Counted from the stretch's first letter, positions 18,101 through 28,058 are shown. The stretch: DNA of 64,000 nucleotides from Bacillus luti (GCF_001884105.1 NZ_MACI01000078.1:186001-250000), one strand, 5' to 3'. The notes: generated by a model not told the origin, from the letters alone. Numbers and translations are program-made.

Positions 18101-19468
18101 TTGGAGAAAATGGAGATAAAGAATAATTATAAGTTTGATTGGAAAGCAGTTCAATACCCTCGAAAACAAGGGGGGAATATTATAAAGACTAACTCTTTCA
18201 TCATAGTATTAAAAGATTTAACAACTGGAGAGACATACCCGCATCCAATTACTCATTTTTTATATAAGTCCTATCATAGAAATTCAGGTTCTGTAAATAC
18301 TGAACTCACCGTAGCGCAAATTATCGTTCCTTTTTTAAACTTTGTATTAGACAAAGTGAATCAATATTTGACGGAATATACTGACATCAATGGGTTGGAA
18401 GATCTACAAGAGAGTCACGCAAATGCTTATCTACAGTACTGCGTGGATGAAAAATCAAACAAAAATAAGACGTTGGAAATGAAAGAGAATTTCCTATCTA
18501 AGTTTTATAAGTATTTATGGGATGAAAAAGTGCTAAAGCATAAGCCGAAATTCAAGCTAGTATCTGTAAGAACCCGAAAAGAAATTAGAAAAGTATATAA
18601 AATTGATTTTACCTATAAAAAGACGGATGAAACGCTTTTGCGTGAAAAAGTAAAAAGAAAAGATGTAGTCCCTCAAAATCATGAATCTAACAAGAATAGG
18701 ATTTTTATTCGCTTGCAGTATATTCACGAGATACTATACGTAGCAAAGCATGAAACACCTGACATTGCATTTGGAATGGCATTGCAAATATTTGGAGGGT
18801 TGCGTAAAGGAGAGGTAGTAAACCTCACTAGAACGGCTTTAAAATCGCAGAATGGGCAAGGCTATGGCGTGGAAGGTTTAGTGCTGCTTATAAGAGACCG
18901 TCAAAATGATTTGTTTACTCGATTTAACGACGTTTCAACAATACAGGTGAAGAATCCCAGAGACCAATCCTGCTTGATTGATCCAATTTTAAATTACTTA
19001 TATAAGCATCATATAGAAGTCGTACTCAAGAAGGTAAAGAAACCACTGCACCCCACTGCACTGTTTTACGATTCCGAAGGGAATCCAATGTCGGCAGATA
19101 CGTATGATAAGAGATTTTTGAAATTAAAGAATTCCTATTTAGGGATGCTACTTGGCACCCCTGGGAGATATCAGGATTATTTAGATTTCTCTCAAACTAA
19201 ATGGCGATCACATATTGGCAGGGGGGTGTTTACTAATATGTGTTTGGATGCTGGATTTAATGAAAAACAAACCGCAGTCTTACGAGGAGATAGATCTACC
19301 CAATCTATGGAATCCTATTTCGACATCATAACTGCTACCTTCAATATACGAAAGGCATTAACTTTACTTTCTCCTGACCAATCAGAAAATATAGCCGACT
19401 TAAACATGCCAACTAATCACAAAATGTGGAAGGAGGTTCAGGATTTTGGGAGAGGAATTAGAAATTGA
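18101..19468 (+). CDS. Tyrosine recombinase 1 of the integration module
   Basis: I place the start at TTG 18101, six bases after AAAGGTGG, giving 455 residues; the longer frame from 18035 has no ribosome site. The C-terminal half is a tyrosine recombinase: box I Arg in GGLRKGEVVNL, then the RSHIGRGVFTN segment with the His and second Arg, and a terminal Tyr in QSMESYFD. The N-terminal part resembles a core-binding domain (a 'YLQYCVDEKSNKN...' helix bundle). It overlaps the next gene by 23 bases and is the first of four co-directional genes. In Tn554-like and recombinase-in-trio elements, such proteins jointly carry out integration. Confidence 0.8.
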   Translation: MEKMEIKNNYKFDWKAVQYPRKQGGNIIKTNSFIIVLKDLTTGETYPHPITHFLYKSYHRNSGSVNTELTVAQIIVPFLNFVLDKVNQYLTEYTDINGLEDLQESHANAYLQYCVDEKSNKNKTLEMKENFLSKFYKYLWDEKVLKHKPKFKLVSVRTRKEIRKVYKIDFTYKKTDETLLREKVKRKDVVPQNHESNKNRIFIRLQYIHEILYVAKHETPDIAFGMALQIFGGLRKGEVVNLTRTALKSQNGQGYGVEGLVLLIRDRQNDLFTRFNDVSTIQVKNPRDQSCLIDPILNYLYKHHIEVVLKKVKKPLHPTALFYDSEGNPMSADTYDKRFLKLKNSYLGMLLGTPGRYQDYLDFSQTKWRSHIGRGVFTNMCLDAGFNEKQTAVLRGDRSTQSMESYFDIITATFNIRKALTLLSPDQSENIADLNMPTNHKMWKEVQDFGRGIRN

Positions 19469-22076
19469 TTTTAAAGAATATATGTCGATATACGAAATAG
19501 CTGTGGAGAAGTTTAATAAAAACCCAAATAACGAATATTTTATTAATAAATTAAAAAATTCCATACAAGAGTTACCAACAAAATGTAAAATAACAAAGGT
19601 TGATTTAGAGAAAAACTACTTTGATGAAAAATACGGCCGAACTGTTAATGAGTTGTATTCAAGAAGAGATATAGGTCGTTTTTTCAGAAAATATATACCC
19701 AAGAAACTCCTTTTTAGACAATTAGAAAAGTCTGTTAGTCAGTATACGCTTTATAAATATTACAAAAAAATAAATCCTGATGAAATAATACTTGGTGGTA
19801 CTTTAGATATATTTGTATTACAAGATATTTCAATAGAACTAAATGAAATGATAAACATGGTGTTAGGTAATAAGGTGTGGGGTTGGAGAGCACATACCTT
19901 TGAGCTATACAAAAATCAACACGGCTATTATTCCTCTGATGAGGCTATGAAGATATTAAATTGTAGTAATGCGACTATCAAAAGATTAATAAAAGAAAAG
20001 TTGTTGGTAATCTCTGAGCATTACGGAGATAGAATGCTCTTCAATAAAGAACAAGTACATGAATTACATTTTGAACAAGAAAGGCTTATTGATAAATATA
20101 ACAACCATTATTATACAGCTAAGCAAGTTCAAAAAAAATACAGTGAAGCTTTTGCAAAATATATTAAGGGATCAGAAGATAAGGTTCGAATAAAATTAAC
20201 AAAGGTTGCTCCCCCACCACTACTGATTTCATATTATGGTGTCCAAATGAAACTATATGAAAAAGATGAAATTGATAATTTATGGGAGGATTACAAACTT
20301 TATTTGGACATGAATACTATGTCCATAGAAGATCCTTTTAAAGATTTTGTATATAAAGTTGAACAAGTGCTAAATATTAAATTTACGAAAAGTCAGGGGA
20401 ATACGAAATTATTATGGTACCAGTATGTCGAAAAATTTTTTCTTAGAACTAGGATGTCTGATAAGACTCGGATTATATTTCAGACTAATCAATTTGCCCG
20501 CTGTACGGAAATAATATTCGCTACTTTTAATCAAGAAATATACTCATATTCTGGAAAAGATATCAATAATAAATTTCTTAACGACATTCTTAATATTAGG
20601 AGAAGTTATCAAAGGGATTTTTACAATTTTTTAAAACAAATGATCGAGGCCTTTGCTATGGAAGGACTTCCTTTACCATATAATGTGGATGAATTAAATG
20701 ATCCAAGAAACTTTAAAAGGATTAAGGAAGTAGCTACAGATATATATTCTTTAGAGGAATACCATGAATTATACAAATATACCAATCGAGTAACATTTCA
20801 TAAAGAAAAGGCAATTCAAGACGTTAGCGACTTACTTCAGACTTGGGATTATGTAAAATATAAACGCTATGATAGTTGTTGGTTATATATCTTAGTTCAA
20901 TTAACAAATAATTGGAGGCATAGCACGATAATAACTCAGATTCCAAGAATCGATTTATCGACTACTTCGATTGAAAGTTTGGAATGGTTAAAGAGAAATG
21001 ATCCCTCAATAGAGGATGCAAACAATATTATCTATCAGATTGGTAGATATGTTACAAAGATAAACAAAACTGATATTAGCGCAGAAGGAATCTTCACAAT
21101 GGGGGAGCCACTTAAAATTGCATTTGCAACTGCAATAAGCATCTGTGAATTTCGTAGAAGTGCAACATTAGAAACTAATTCCACTTTAATAGAACTTTCA
21201 GGTCATTTAGTGCAAACGTATAATCCACATAAGGAGTTTTTTATAGATTTCATTACTGACTTTAAATTTGAAAATAGGAAGATGAATAGAACACTAGCTA
21301 CTCTAATCTGGTCAGTTCTTAGACATATGGGGAAAGGGCTAAAAGAATCCCAAGTATCCCGAAGCCACCTGCAAGCTCAAACTACTATCAATCATTATAT
21401 TAAACTTTCTGACGGACAGGTGAAAAATCTTGTAGATGAATTATTTGAAAGAAATCAATTTGGATTTGTAACACAAACCTTAACGAAGATCCTTTTTGGT
21501 CCTGAAACAAATAAAAATATCGAAACGGGAAGAATGATAGAGGTAAATAAGCATTTCGGCGATGTTTTTAAAATTGAGGCGACCGCAGGATTAATCAATA
21601 GAATCGCAACAGAAAGAAATCATGTATTAAAGTATCTTGAAGATTTTGACTTAGAAGGACTTCGTGATCTTTTTTATCAATCTTTAATGGGCTCACTTCC
21701 TTCAAAACAGAGATACCACCAATGTATCTATTCTGAATGTAAATATGAGAATGAATACGGTGAAAGACCATCGTGCGATACTTGTGCGGCATCAATGATT
21801 AATGTGTATGCCCTAGAGAATATAATGGAGAATTATATATTTATGATGGAAAAGATATCAATAGAGTTTGATAATGCACTTATTGGTGAAAAACAGAAAC
21901 TTGCAAACCAGTTCTTCCTTCTGCATAACGTTGTAGACCAAGCAAGAAGTAGATTTGGTAGAGAAGTTGTAGATGGATTTGTAAAAGGGAAGACAGAGAG
22001 AATAAAGAACTTAGGTCTTGATTTATCAACAAAAGGCTTAAAAGGATTTAGAACATCGGGAATACTAAGGGGGTGA
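19446..22076 (+). CDS. Large recombinase-like protein 2 with internal HTH and zinc site
   Basis: The gene starts at TTG 19446, nine bases after an excellent GGAAGGAGG site inside the previous gene. The 876-residue product has an unassigned N-terminus, a MerR-like helix-turn-helix near residues 160-205 (YYSSDEAMKILNC, then NATIKRLIKEKLLV), and a C-terminal half built like a divergent tyrosine recombinase: WRHSTIIT (box-I-like Arg), then an SVLRHMGKGLKESQVSR segment and TTINHYIKL with the candidate Tyr. Near the end CIYSEC and CDTC form a likely zinc site. The 3' end overlaps the next gene by GTGA. It has no close family name that I know; homologues are expected only within such multi-recombinase modules. 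Confidence 0.7.
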   Translation: MGEELEIDFKEYMSIYEIAVEKFNKNPNNEYFINKLKNSIQELPTKCKITKVDLEKNYFDEKYGRTVNELYSRRDIGRFFRKYIPKKLLFRQLEKSVSQYTLYKYYKKINPDEIILGGTLDIFVLQDISIELNEMINMVLGNKVWGWRAHTFELYKNQHGYYSSDEAMKILNCSNATIKRLIKEKLLVISEHYGDRMLFNKEQVHELHFEQERLIDKYNNHYYTAKQVQKKYSEAFAKYIKGSEDKVRIKLTKVAPPPLLISYYGVQMKLYEKDEIDNLWEDYKLYLDMNTMSIEDPFKDFVYKVEQVLNIKFTKSQGNTKLLWYQYVEKFFLRTRMSDKTRIIFQTNQFARCTEIIFATFNQEIYSYSGKDINNKFLNDILNIRRSYQRDFYNFLKQMIEAFAMEGLPLPYNVDELNDPRNFKRIKEVATDIYSLEEYHELYKYTNRVTFHKEKAIQDVSDLLQTWDYVKYKRYDSCWLYILVQLTNNWRHSTIITQIPRIDLSTTSIESLEWLKRNDPSIEDANNIIYQIGRYVTKINKTDISAEGIFTMGEPLKIAFATAISICEFRRSATLETNSTLIELSGHLVQTYNPHKEFFIDFITDFKFENRKMNRTLATLIWSVLRHMGKGLKESQVSRSHLQAQTTINHYIKLSDGQVKNLVDELFERNQFGFVTQTLTKILFGPETNKNIETGRMIEVNKHFGDVFKIEATAGLINRIATERNHVLKYLEDFDLEGLRDLFYQSLMGSLPSKQRYHQCIYSECKYENEYGERPSCDTCAASMINVYALENIMENYIFMMEKISIEFDNALIGEKQKLANQFFLLHNVVDQARSRFGREVVDGFVKGKTERIKNLGLDLSTKGLKGFRTSGILRG

Positions 22077-23938
22077 CATGTGTGGTACGAAAAAGAAATT
22101 TAGGTACGTTAACACTAAATTTCAGCGGTATTAATCCAGAGGATATAAGAAGTGCTAGATTTGATGTCATCAAGAATGTAGAAGAGGCAAAAAGGTTATT
22201 GGAAGCCTATGTTGATAATAGGGTAAAAAAAGTTCGTGTCAATTTTAAAGATAATGAATGGATTTTTAAGGAAGAGTTTACACGAAGTGATGCAGTTTTT
22301 AATTATAAAAAAATAGAAGATTCCTTAAGGTTTAGTGGAAGTGAAAATAAAGAGGAATTATTAATTGCGGCAAAATGTTGGATAGCAAAAAAACTAAATG
22401 AAAATTCTATAACGGTAACACAGGCAAAACTTACAACCCTTGTTGCTGCTTTTCTATCAACAAAAGGTCTTAGAGACACTAGTGAATTATTGGAAATGAT
22501 ACAGGAATCTAATCTTATCCGTAGAAGTCCAAAAAATCAATATACAGTCCAAAAAGTGTCTAATAGTGTTATGTATAAATTTATTACGGAACTTGTTGAT
22601 TTTTTAGAATTCTATAATCGTGATAAATTTGTATATTTCATAAACAATTTGAGCGAGTATAAAGCTAAAATTAAGTTAGAAAAAAGTTACAGAGAGTTGC
22701 CCTCTTTTAAAGATATTTTAACTATAAAACAATGTTTAGACAGTTGGTACAAAGAAGCAGAACAAAACAAAAGTGAAGAATTACTTAAATATTTCCCTCT
22801 TGTTTTATGGTGGAATCTAACAACTATTATCCCTATGAGGATAATTGAGTTCTGTTACATTAAAAGAAATTGTTTTTCGTTAAAGGATGGAAATCATTTT
22901 ATCACATTTCCAAGAATGAAGTATGATCGAGTTGGTATACATCGAACTGACATTGAATACGACACGTTACCTATTCCAAAAGAGTTGTATGACCTTTTTC
23001 AAGGTTATCTACTTCTCTCGGAACAGTATGGACTATCGAATTATTTAATTTCAAACAATGTGTATCGTCATTATTTTAGATACGATAAAAAAACATACGA
23101 TGAAAATTCTTTATTTAACTATAACAATTTTAATAATACAATAGCAAGTTTTTTCAAAGAAATAGTACACGAGAAGTATAATATCAATATTGTTTCTATA
23201 AATAAGCATTACCGGGCAAATTATTCCACGAGATCAAAAGAATCATTTATTTCTGATTCAGCAGTCGGAAGTATAGATACAATGATTAATCTTGGTGATT
23301 TGAGACATATCGCAATTATTAATATGATGATGCAGGGATATGACAAGGTTGAGATTCAACGATTAGCAGGACATATCACAGAAGATATTCAATATAGCTA
23401 TTTCAATCATATGGAAAATTGGATGGATATAGAAATACAGAAAATGGAGAAAGAATTCAATCATTATAAACCAACAAATACTACATTTAACGAGAACGAA
23501 ATTTCATTTTTACACCCAAATACCCAAGACTTTTTTGAGAATCAAAGTAAAAAAATATATATAAACAAGAATATAAGTGAAAAGGAACAAGAGGACTATT
23601 TAAAATTAGATTTGGGCTCCTGTATGGACAAGACGATGCCCTGTCCTAGTTTTAATTGGAAACACCGAGGTTGTTATTTTTGTGAAAACTGGTACATTTC
23701 TAATCAAGAAATTGAAGAGAAAAGAAATCTTATAGCTTCTGACTTGAATTTACTTTATGAAGAAACAAGGGGGAAAATTAAGTTCATACAGTCCATGTTT
23801 AAAATTAAGTCAGAAGACCCTGGAAACATAAACAATAATACGAAACAAAACTTATCTTCAACTTCAAAGGAAATTCAATTAGACGTTAAACGAATTGCAA
23901 AATTAAAGTCTATGTTAGGAGTTTTAGATGATGAATAA
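22073..23938 (+). CDS. Tyrosine recombinase 3 of the integration module
   Basis: The gene begins at GTG 22073, four bases overlapping the previous stop, with AAGGGGG just upstream. The 621-residue product has a complete catalytic set: PMRIIEF (box I Arg), LRHIAIINMMMQ (Arg/His), RLAGHIT (second His) and SYFNHM (Tyr). Downstream, CMDKTMPCPSF and CYFCENW form a probable zinc knuckle, as in Tn554-type and related recombinases. It is the most canonical of the three recombinases. It overlaps the coiled-coil gene at its 3' end, so the whole module is translated as a tight operon. Confidence 0.85.
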   Translation: MTCVVRKRNLGTLTLNFSGINPEDIRSARFDVIKNVEEAKRLLEAYVDNRVKKVRVNFKDNEWIFKEEFTRSDAVFNYKKIEDSLRFSGSENKEELLIAAKCWIAKKLNENSITVTQAKLTTLVAAFLSTKGLRDTSELLEMIQESNLIRRSPKNQYTVQKVSNSVMYKFITELVDFLEFYNRDKFVYFINNLSEYKAKIKLEKSYRELPSFKDILTIKQCLDSWYKEAEQNKSEELLKYFPLVLWWNLTTIIPMRIIEFCYIKRNCFSLKDGNHFITFPRMKYDRVGIHRTDIEYDTLPIPKELYDLFQGYLLLSEQYGLSNYLISNNVYRHYFRYDKKTYDENSLFNYNNFNNTIASFFKEIVHEKYNINIVSINKHYRANYSTRSKESFISDSAVGSIDTMINLGDLRHIAIINMMMQGYDKVEIQRLAGHITEDIQYSYFNHMENWMDIEIQKMEKEFNHYKPTNTTFNENEISFLHPNTQDFFENQSKKIYINKNISEKEQEDYLKLDLGSCMDKTMPCPSFNWKHRGCYFCENWYISNQEIEEKRNLIASDLNLLYEETRGKIKFIQSMFKIKSEDPGNINNNTKQNLSSTSKEIQLDVKRIAKLKSMLGVLDDE

Positions 23939-24662
23939 AATTGGTACTAAAGGCATTTTAGATGATATAGAAAAAGAGAAGACATTGAGACAGCTGATTG
24001 TTGAATATGATGAAAACCATAATATCAAATCTAAAATCACATACAAGGATATCTACGAATTCGTGAAATTACAATACAATAATAATAAAGTTGATTTTTA
24101 TCCTGGTTATACTTGGTGGAAGACAAAAGGAAAACATTTAGTAGATGAATACAATTTAGTAAAGAAAAGAACTATCTCCTTGTCTGAAACGGAAGATTTA
24201 GACGTTTTTGATATTCTTGATGTAGTAGAAAAACATTACGGAGATAAAGAAGCTTTAATTAAATATCTCCTTCCCTATAATGACTTGCTGGATAGACTTG
24301 TAAATAAAATCAATAAGCTTCAGAATAATTCTAAAAGCTTATCAGAACAGATTGGAAAAAAGGATGAACGAATTCAAGTATTAGAACAAACAAATAGTAA
24401 TCAACAGGTCTTACTAGACGGGCTATTCTACACTATTATAGGATCTGAAAAAGAGTTAGATAAAGTGATGAAAAGAGGTAGTACAAAATCAGATATAGTG
24501 AATTATGCTCTCTCTGAAACCTTTGGGAATCCTGCTACGTACATTGAAGAGTTCAGTAAACGAATAGAAATAGGTAATCTTATGATAAATGATAAAAAAG
24601 ATAATGTTGTAAAGTTTAAGACACAAAATGACTCTTTGGAAGAGGATGATTATGATTACTAA
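23928..24662 (+). CDS. Coiled-coil accessory protein of the integration module (TnpC-like role)
   Basis: ATG 23928 lies inside the last codons of the third recombinase. The 244-residue product has a globular N-terminal part (GYTWWKTKGKHLVDEY) and a central coiled coil (about 125-165, LLDRLVNKINKLQNNSKSLS, then EQIGKKDERIQVLEQ), and ends in an acidic tail (LEEDDYDY). Position and architecture recall TnpC of Tn554, a short coiled-coil protein that stimulates transposition, although this one is longer. Its function here is inferred from the operon. Confidence 0.55.
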   Translation: MMNKIGTKGILDDIEKEKTLRQLIVEYDENHNIKSKITYKDIYEFVKLQYNNNKVDFYPGYTWWKTKGKHLVDEYNLVKKRTISLSETEDLDVFDILDVVEKHYGDKEALIKYLLPYNDLLDRLVNKINKLQNNSKSLSEQIGKKDERIQVLEQTNSNQQVLLDGLFYTIIGSEKELDKVMKRGSTKSDIVNYALSETFGNPATYIEEFSKRIEIGNLMINDKKDNVVKFKTQNDSLEEDDYDY

Positions 24663-24674
24663 TATCTTGGTATC

Positions 24675-24917
24675 TTGATTTCAAAAAGAACATCAAATAT
24701 AATTTGGATATATTTTGGCTTTGATGAAAGTGATATGAAAAGAGGTAACTTCATATGCCATAAAACTTGGTTTGATAATAATCGGAACAAAGATTGGTGG
24801 TATAATGTAGATAGTTCAAATAAATTTATGATAAAAGACACTCATTTTAATGTGTATGCTTATTATGAAAGCATGAAAACGATTATGGGGATAACACAGG
24901 TAACAAAGAAAAATTAA
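24675..24917 (+). CDS. Small hypothetical ORF after the recombinase module
   Basis: The 80-codon frame can start at TTG 24675, 13 bases after the coiled-coil gene, or at ATG 24735. It is rich in Trp, Tyr and Asn (IIWIYFGFDE, KDWWYNVDSS). The next ORF starts within its stop codon (TAATG), which supports translation of both. No family is recognised. Confidence 0.35.
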   Translation: MISKRTSNIIWIYFGFDESDMKRGNFICHKTWFDNNRNKDWWYNVDSSNKFMIKDTHFNVYAYYESMKTIMGITQVTKKN

Positions 24918-25114
24918 TGTTAGTTGTAAAAGAAATATCTAGAATAAAATTAACTGAAGAAGTAATTAGTCTTTATAACGAATATATTAACAGATTAATT
25001 TCAGAAGAGAATTTGGTTGAACAAATAGGGCAAGTCTTTTCTAAAATCGAAGAGTTTGTCACGGTAAGTACAGAATTAGACATCGCATCTATGGATTTAC
25101 AGAATTGGATGTAA
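24917..25114 (+). CDS. Small helical hypothetical ORF
   Basis: Sixty-five codons beginning at an ATG that overlaps the preceding stop codon. The product is acidic and predicted helical (LYNEYINRLISEENLVEQIG). Stop-start coupling with the upstream ORF suggests the two belong to the integration operon. No family is recognised. Confidence 0.4.
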   Translation: MLVVKEISRIKLTEEVISLYNEYINRLISEENLVEQIGQVFSKIEEFVTVSTELDIASMDLQNWM

Positions 25115-25307
25115 AAATACTTAAATATTTTTGTAATAATTCATGATTTTACATTTTATTACAATGGGAAATGTCTAGCATAACGTACACCTGAAAATAG
25201 AAAAGCCTATATGGAACTGAAAATTAAAAATTATTATACGGATTTAGAAGAAATAGTAGAGTTTGAAAGCTAAAAGATTTATACTTTTAAAGCAAAGTAA
25301 AATTAAA

Positions 25308-25356
25308 AAGCGTCAAATAATGTTTGCATTTCTAGGTGCGATATTATTTGGCGCTT
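25308..25356 (+). terminator. Hairpin at the end of the recombinase operon
   Basis: AAGCGTCAAATAAT (25308-25321) pairs with ATTATTTGGCGCTT (25343-25356), one G-T pair in 14. The T run after it is poor (ACTTGTTTTATTT). It could be a terminator or a structural end of the mobile element. Confidence 0.5.
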
Positions 25357-25376
25357 ACTTGTTTTATTTAGTATAA

Positions 25377-25615
25377 ATGTCGAATAATACTTACGCTGAT
25401 TTGAAATTAATGGATAGATTTAAAGATATTTAAAAAGAAGTTAGAATCGAGTTGAGCGATGCAAAGTTTACTTTGTTATTGTTCTAAAGGTAGCAAATGA
25501 ATTTTTACTATTTTGTATAGAATGGAATGAATTCGACATAAAAACAAATTACATGATTCGTAATGTGGACTTGTTTGACTTATTAAAAAGGTCGAACAAG
25601 ACTTATACCGTGTAA
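25377..25615 (+). pseudogene. Broken small gene between the island and topB
   Basis: ATG 25377 opens MSNNTYADLKLMDRFKDI, then a TAA at 25431. The same frame continues as KEVRIELSDAKFTLLLF to a second stop, and a shifted frame carries on (VANEFLLFCIEWNEFDIKTN) to TAA 25613. A protein of about 80 residues has thus been broken by one nonsense change and one frameshift. No family is recognised. It sits at the junction between accessory and core DNA. Confidence 0.5.
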
Positions 25616-25644
25616 AATAAAGAATAAAGGAGATTGACCTATAA

Positions 25645-27795
25645 ATGGGATACGTATTAATCCTAGCCGAGAAACCAGATCAAGGTTTGGCTCTTGTTTC
25701 ACAGTTCAAATATCGCCGGAAAGATGGGTATTTAGAAGTAGAAGCGAATGAGTTATTTCCAAATGGAGCGTACTGTACATGGGCAATTGGTCATTTGACG
25801 CAGTTATGTAATCCAGAACATTATCACGCTGAATGGAAAAAATGGTCACTTAATACGTTACCTATGATTCCAGAACGTTTTCAATTTGAAGTAACAAAGT
25901 CGAAGTATAAACAATTTAACGTAGTGAAACAGCTGTTACATAATCCTCAGGTAACAGAAATTATTCACGCGGGCGATGCTGGGCGCGAAGGGGAATTGAT
26001 TGTACGAAACATTATTAATCTTTGTAACGTGCAAAAGCCGATGAAACGACTTTGGATTTCCTCTTTAACGAAGCAAGCTATTTATCAAGGTTTTAAAAAC
26101 TTACTCGATGAATCGGATACAATTAATACGTACTATGAGGCGTATACAAGATCTTGCGCTGACTGGGTAGTTGGTATGAATGCATCACGCGTCTTTAGTA
26201 TTTTGCTAAAGAAAAAAGGAATGAACGATGTATTTTCAGCTGGTCGTGTACAAACACCGACACTCGCATTGATTGTAAAGCGTGAGAAAGAAATTGAAAA
26301 CTTTAAATCAGAGCCGTTTTGGGAAGTGTTCGCAACCTTTAATATAGAAGGAAAGAAGTATGAGGGGAAATGGGAAAAGGATAATGAATCTCGCTTAAAA
26401 GACCCTGATATGGCAAATAAAATTGCCGCATTTTGTCAAAATAAACCGGCGGTAGTAAAGGAAATGAAAACGGAGCGTAAAGAGTTTCAACCACCGCTTT
26501 TATTTAATTTATCATCACTACAAGCAACGGCAAATAAAGCATTTAAATTTTCACCGAAAAAGACGCTCGATATAACGCAAGCTTTATATCAAAAAGGGAT
26601 TGTCTCTTATCCTCGTTCAGATTCCAACTATGTTACGCAAGGGGAAGCGGCAACGTTCCCGGATATTTTACAGAAGTTAAGTCAGTTTGATGAGTATAAA
26701 GGGTTATTACCAGCTCCAGTTGAATCGATTATGAATAACAAGCGTTATGTGAATGAAAAGAAAGTGACAGATCACTACGCAATTATTCCGACAGAGCAAG
26801 TTACAAACCCAAGCAGATTATCAGGTGATGAGAAGAAAATTTACGATATGATCGTAAGAAGACTCATTGCAGCACATTATGAAGTTGCAATCTTTGACTA
26901 TACAACGATTGTAACTCTTGTAGATGAGCGTGCTGAATTCATTTCAAAAGGAAAACAGCAAATTCAAGAAGGTTGGCGTAAAGTTATTTTCCAAGACGAT
27001 AAAGATGATGAAACAATTCTTCCAATTGTAGCTGAAGGTGAAGAAGGAAAAGTTGTAAAGGTAAAAGTGAAAGAAGGAAAAACACAGCCACCGAAGCGTT
27101 ATACAGAAGGACAGCTTATTACGTTAATGAAAACGGCAGGTAAGTATTTAGAGAATGAAGAGCTGGAGAAAGTATTAAAGAAAACAGAAGGTTTAGGTAC
27201 GGAAGCGACACGTGCGGGTATTATTACAATGCTGAAAGACCGTAAATATATAGATGTGCAGAAAAACCAAGTGTATGCGACTGATAAAGGCAAAGTATTA
27301 ATTACCGCAATCGGTGATAAAATACTAGCTTCACCGGAAATGACTGCAAAATGGGAACAACGTCTTGCCGAAATTGGGGAAGGTACAGCATCACCAGCTA
27401 CATTTATGGAACAGACGAAAAAGTTATCAGCTAAAATTATAGAAGATGCAGTTGAAATGTCTGAGAAGTGGGATTTCACTGGATTACATGTTGAATCGAT
27501 TGAACGAAAAGGCTCGAAATTTACAACAGGTAAAAAGGTTGGTAGCTGTAAAAAATGTGATGGCGATGTAATTGATAAATCTACGTTTTATGGCTGTTCT
27601 AATTACAACACGACACAATGTGACTTTACCATCTCAAAGAAGATATTAAGTAAAACAATCTCGCAAAAGAATATGACGAAGCTCTTAAAAGGTGAGAAGA
27701 CTGATTTAATTAAAGGCTTTAAAAAAGGCGAGAAAACGTTTGATGCAAAATTAGAGTGGAAAGATAATAAGATTAATTTTGTGTTTGAGAATTAA
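25645..27795 (+). CDS. topB: DNA topoisomerase III
   Basis: This 716-residue type IA topoisomerase relaxes and decatenates DNA by cutting one strand. The TOPRIM domain includes ILAEKPDQG at the N-terminus and AGDAGREGELI (109-119) with the metal-binding acidic residues. The active-site Tyr322 lies in VSYPRSDSNY. The C-terminal part has a short zinc-type region with CKKC and a later Cys pair (CSNYNTTQC). AAAGGAG precedes the ATG. It is monocistronic, with a strong terminator at 27833. It marks the start of core genome after the accessory island. Confidence 0.95.
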   Translation: MGYVLILAEKPDQGLALVSQFKYRRKDGYLEVEANELFPNGAYCTWAIGHLTQLCNPEHYHAEWKKWSLNTLPMIPERFQFEVTKSKYKQFNVVKQLLHNPQVTEIIHAGDAGREGELIVRNIINLCNVQKPMKRLWISSLTKQAIYQGFKNLLDESDTINTYYEAYTRSCADWVVGMNASRVFSILLKKKGMNDVFSAGRVQTPTLALIVKREKEIENFKSEPFWEVFATFNIEGKKYEGKWEKDNESRLKDPDMANKIAAFCQNKPAVVKEMKTERKEFQPPLLFNLSSLQATANKAFKFSPKKTLDITQALYQKGIVSYPRSDSNYVTQGEAATFPDILQKLSQFDEYKGLLPAPVESIMNNKRYVNEKKVTDHYAIIPTEQVTNPSRLSGDEKKIYDMIVRRLIAAHYEVAIFDYTTIVTLVDERAEFISKGKQQIQEGWRKVIFQDDKDDETILPIVAEGEEGKVVKVKVKEGKTQPPKRYTEGQLITLMKTAGKYLENEELEKVLKKTEGLGTEATRAGIITMLKDRKYIDVQKNQVYATDKGKVLITAIGDKILASPEMTAKWEQRLAEIGEGTASPATFMEQTKKLSAKIIEDAVEMSEKWDFTGLHVESIERKGSKFTTGKKVGSCKKCDGDVIDKSTFYGCSNYNTTQCDFTISKKILSKTISQKNMTKLLKGEKTDLIKGFKKGEKTFDAKLEWKDNKINFVFEN

Positions 27796-27832
27796 GTAGT
27801 TTCAACAAATAAAAAATATGATAATTAAATTG

Positions 27833-27880
27833 TACCCTATAGAATAGATACTTAAAAAAGTCTATTCTATAGGGTATTTC
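27833..27880 (+). terminator. Terminator of topB
   Basis: TACCCTATAGAATAGA (27833-27848) and TCTATTCTATAGGGTA (27861-27876) are perfect 16-base complements, followed by TTTCTTT. Confidence 0.9.
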
Positions 27881-28011
27881 TTTGAATAAGGAATGATTTT
27901 TATTTTGGGTCTGAATAAAAATACAATAAAAATTTCTTCCTATTTGATAATTATTTATTGTAAAACAATAAATAATGTATTAAAATCATAATAAATGAGT
28001 GAGGTGCTTTT

Positions 28012-28056
28012 ATGGAAAAGGTAGCAACTTTGTTTTTTAAATTAGAGGAGGTATAA
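28012..28056 (+). CDS. 14-codon upstream ORF coupled to the DUF4153-like gene
   Basis: ATG 28012 behind GTGAGGTG encodes MEKVATLFFKLEEV. Its last codons (GAG GAG GTA TAA) are themselves the ribosome site of the next gene, whose ATG is two bases after the stop. Ribosomes finishing this short ORF would sit on that site, so it may control translation of the membrane protein. Confidence 0.45.
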   Translation: MEKVATLFFKLEEV

Positions 28057-28058
28057 CT

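Noticed and set aside
18101-24662. Assignment of the recombinase module to the gamma-mobile-trio (GMT) family
   Set aside because: GMT is known from proteobacteria and I cannot align its proteins from memory; only the logic is similar, so no formal assignment is made.
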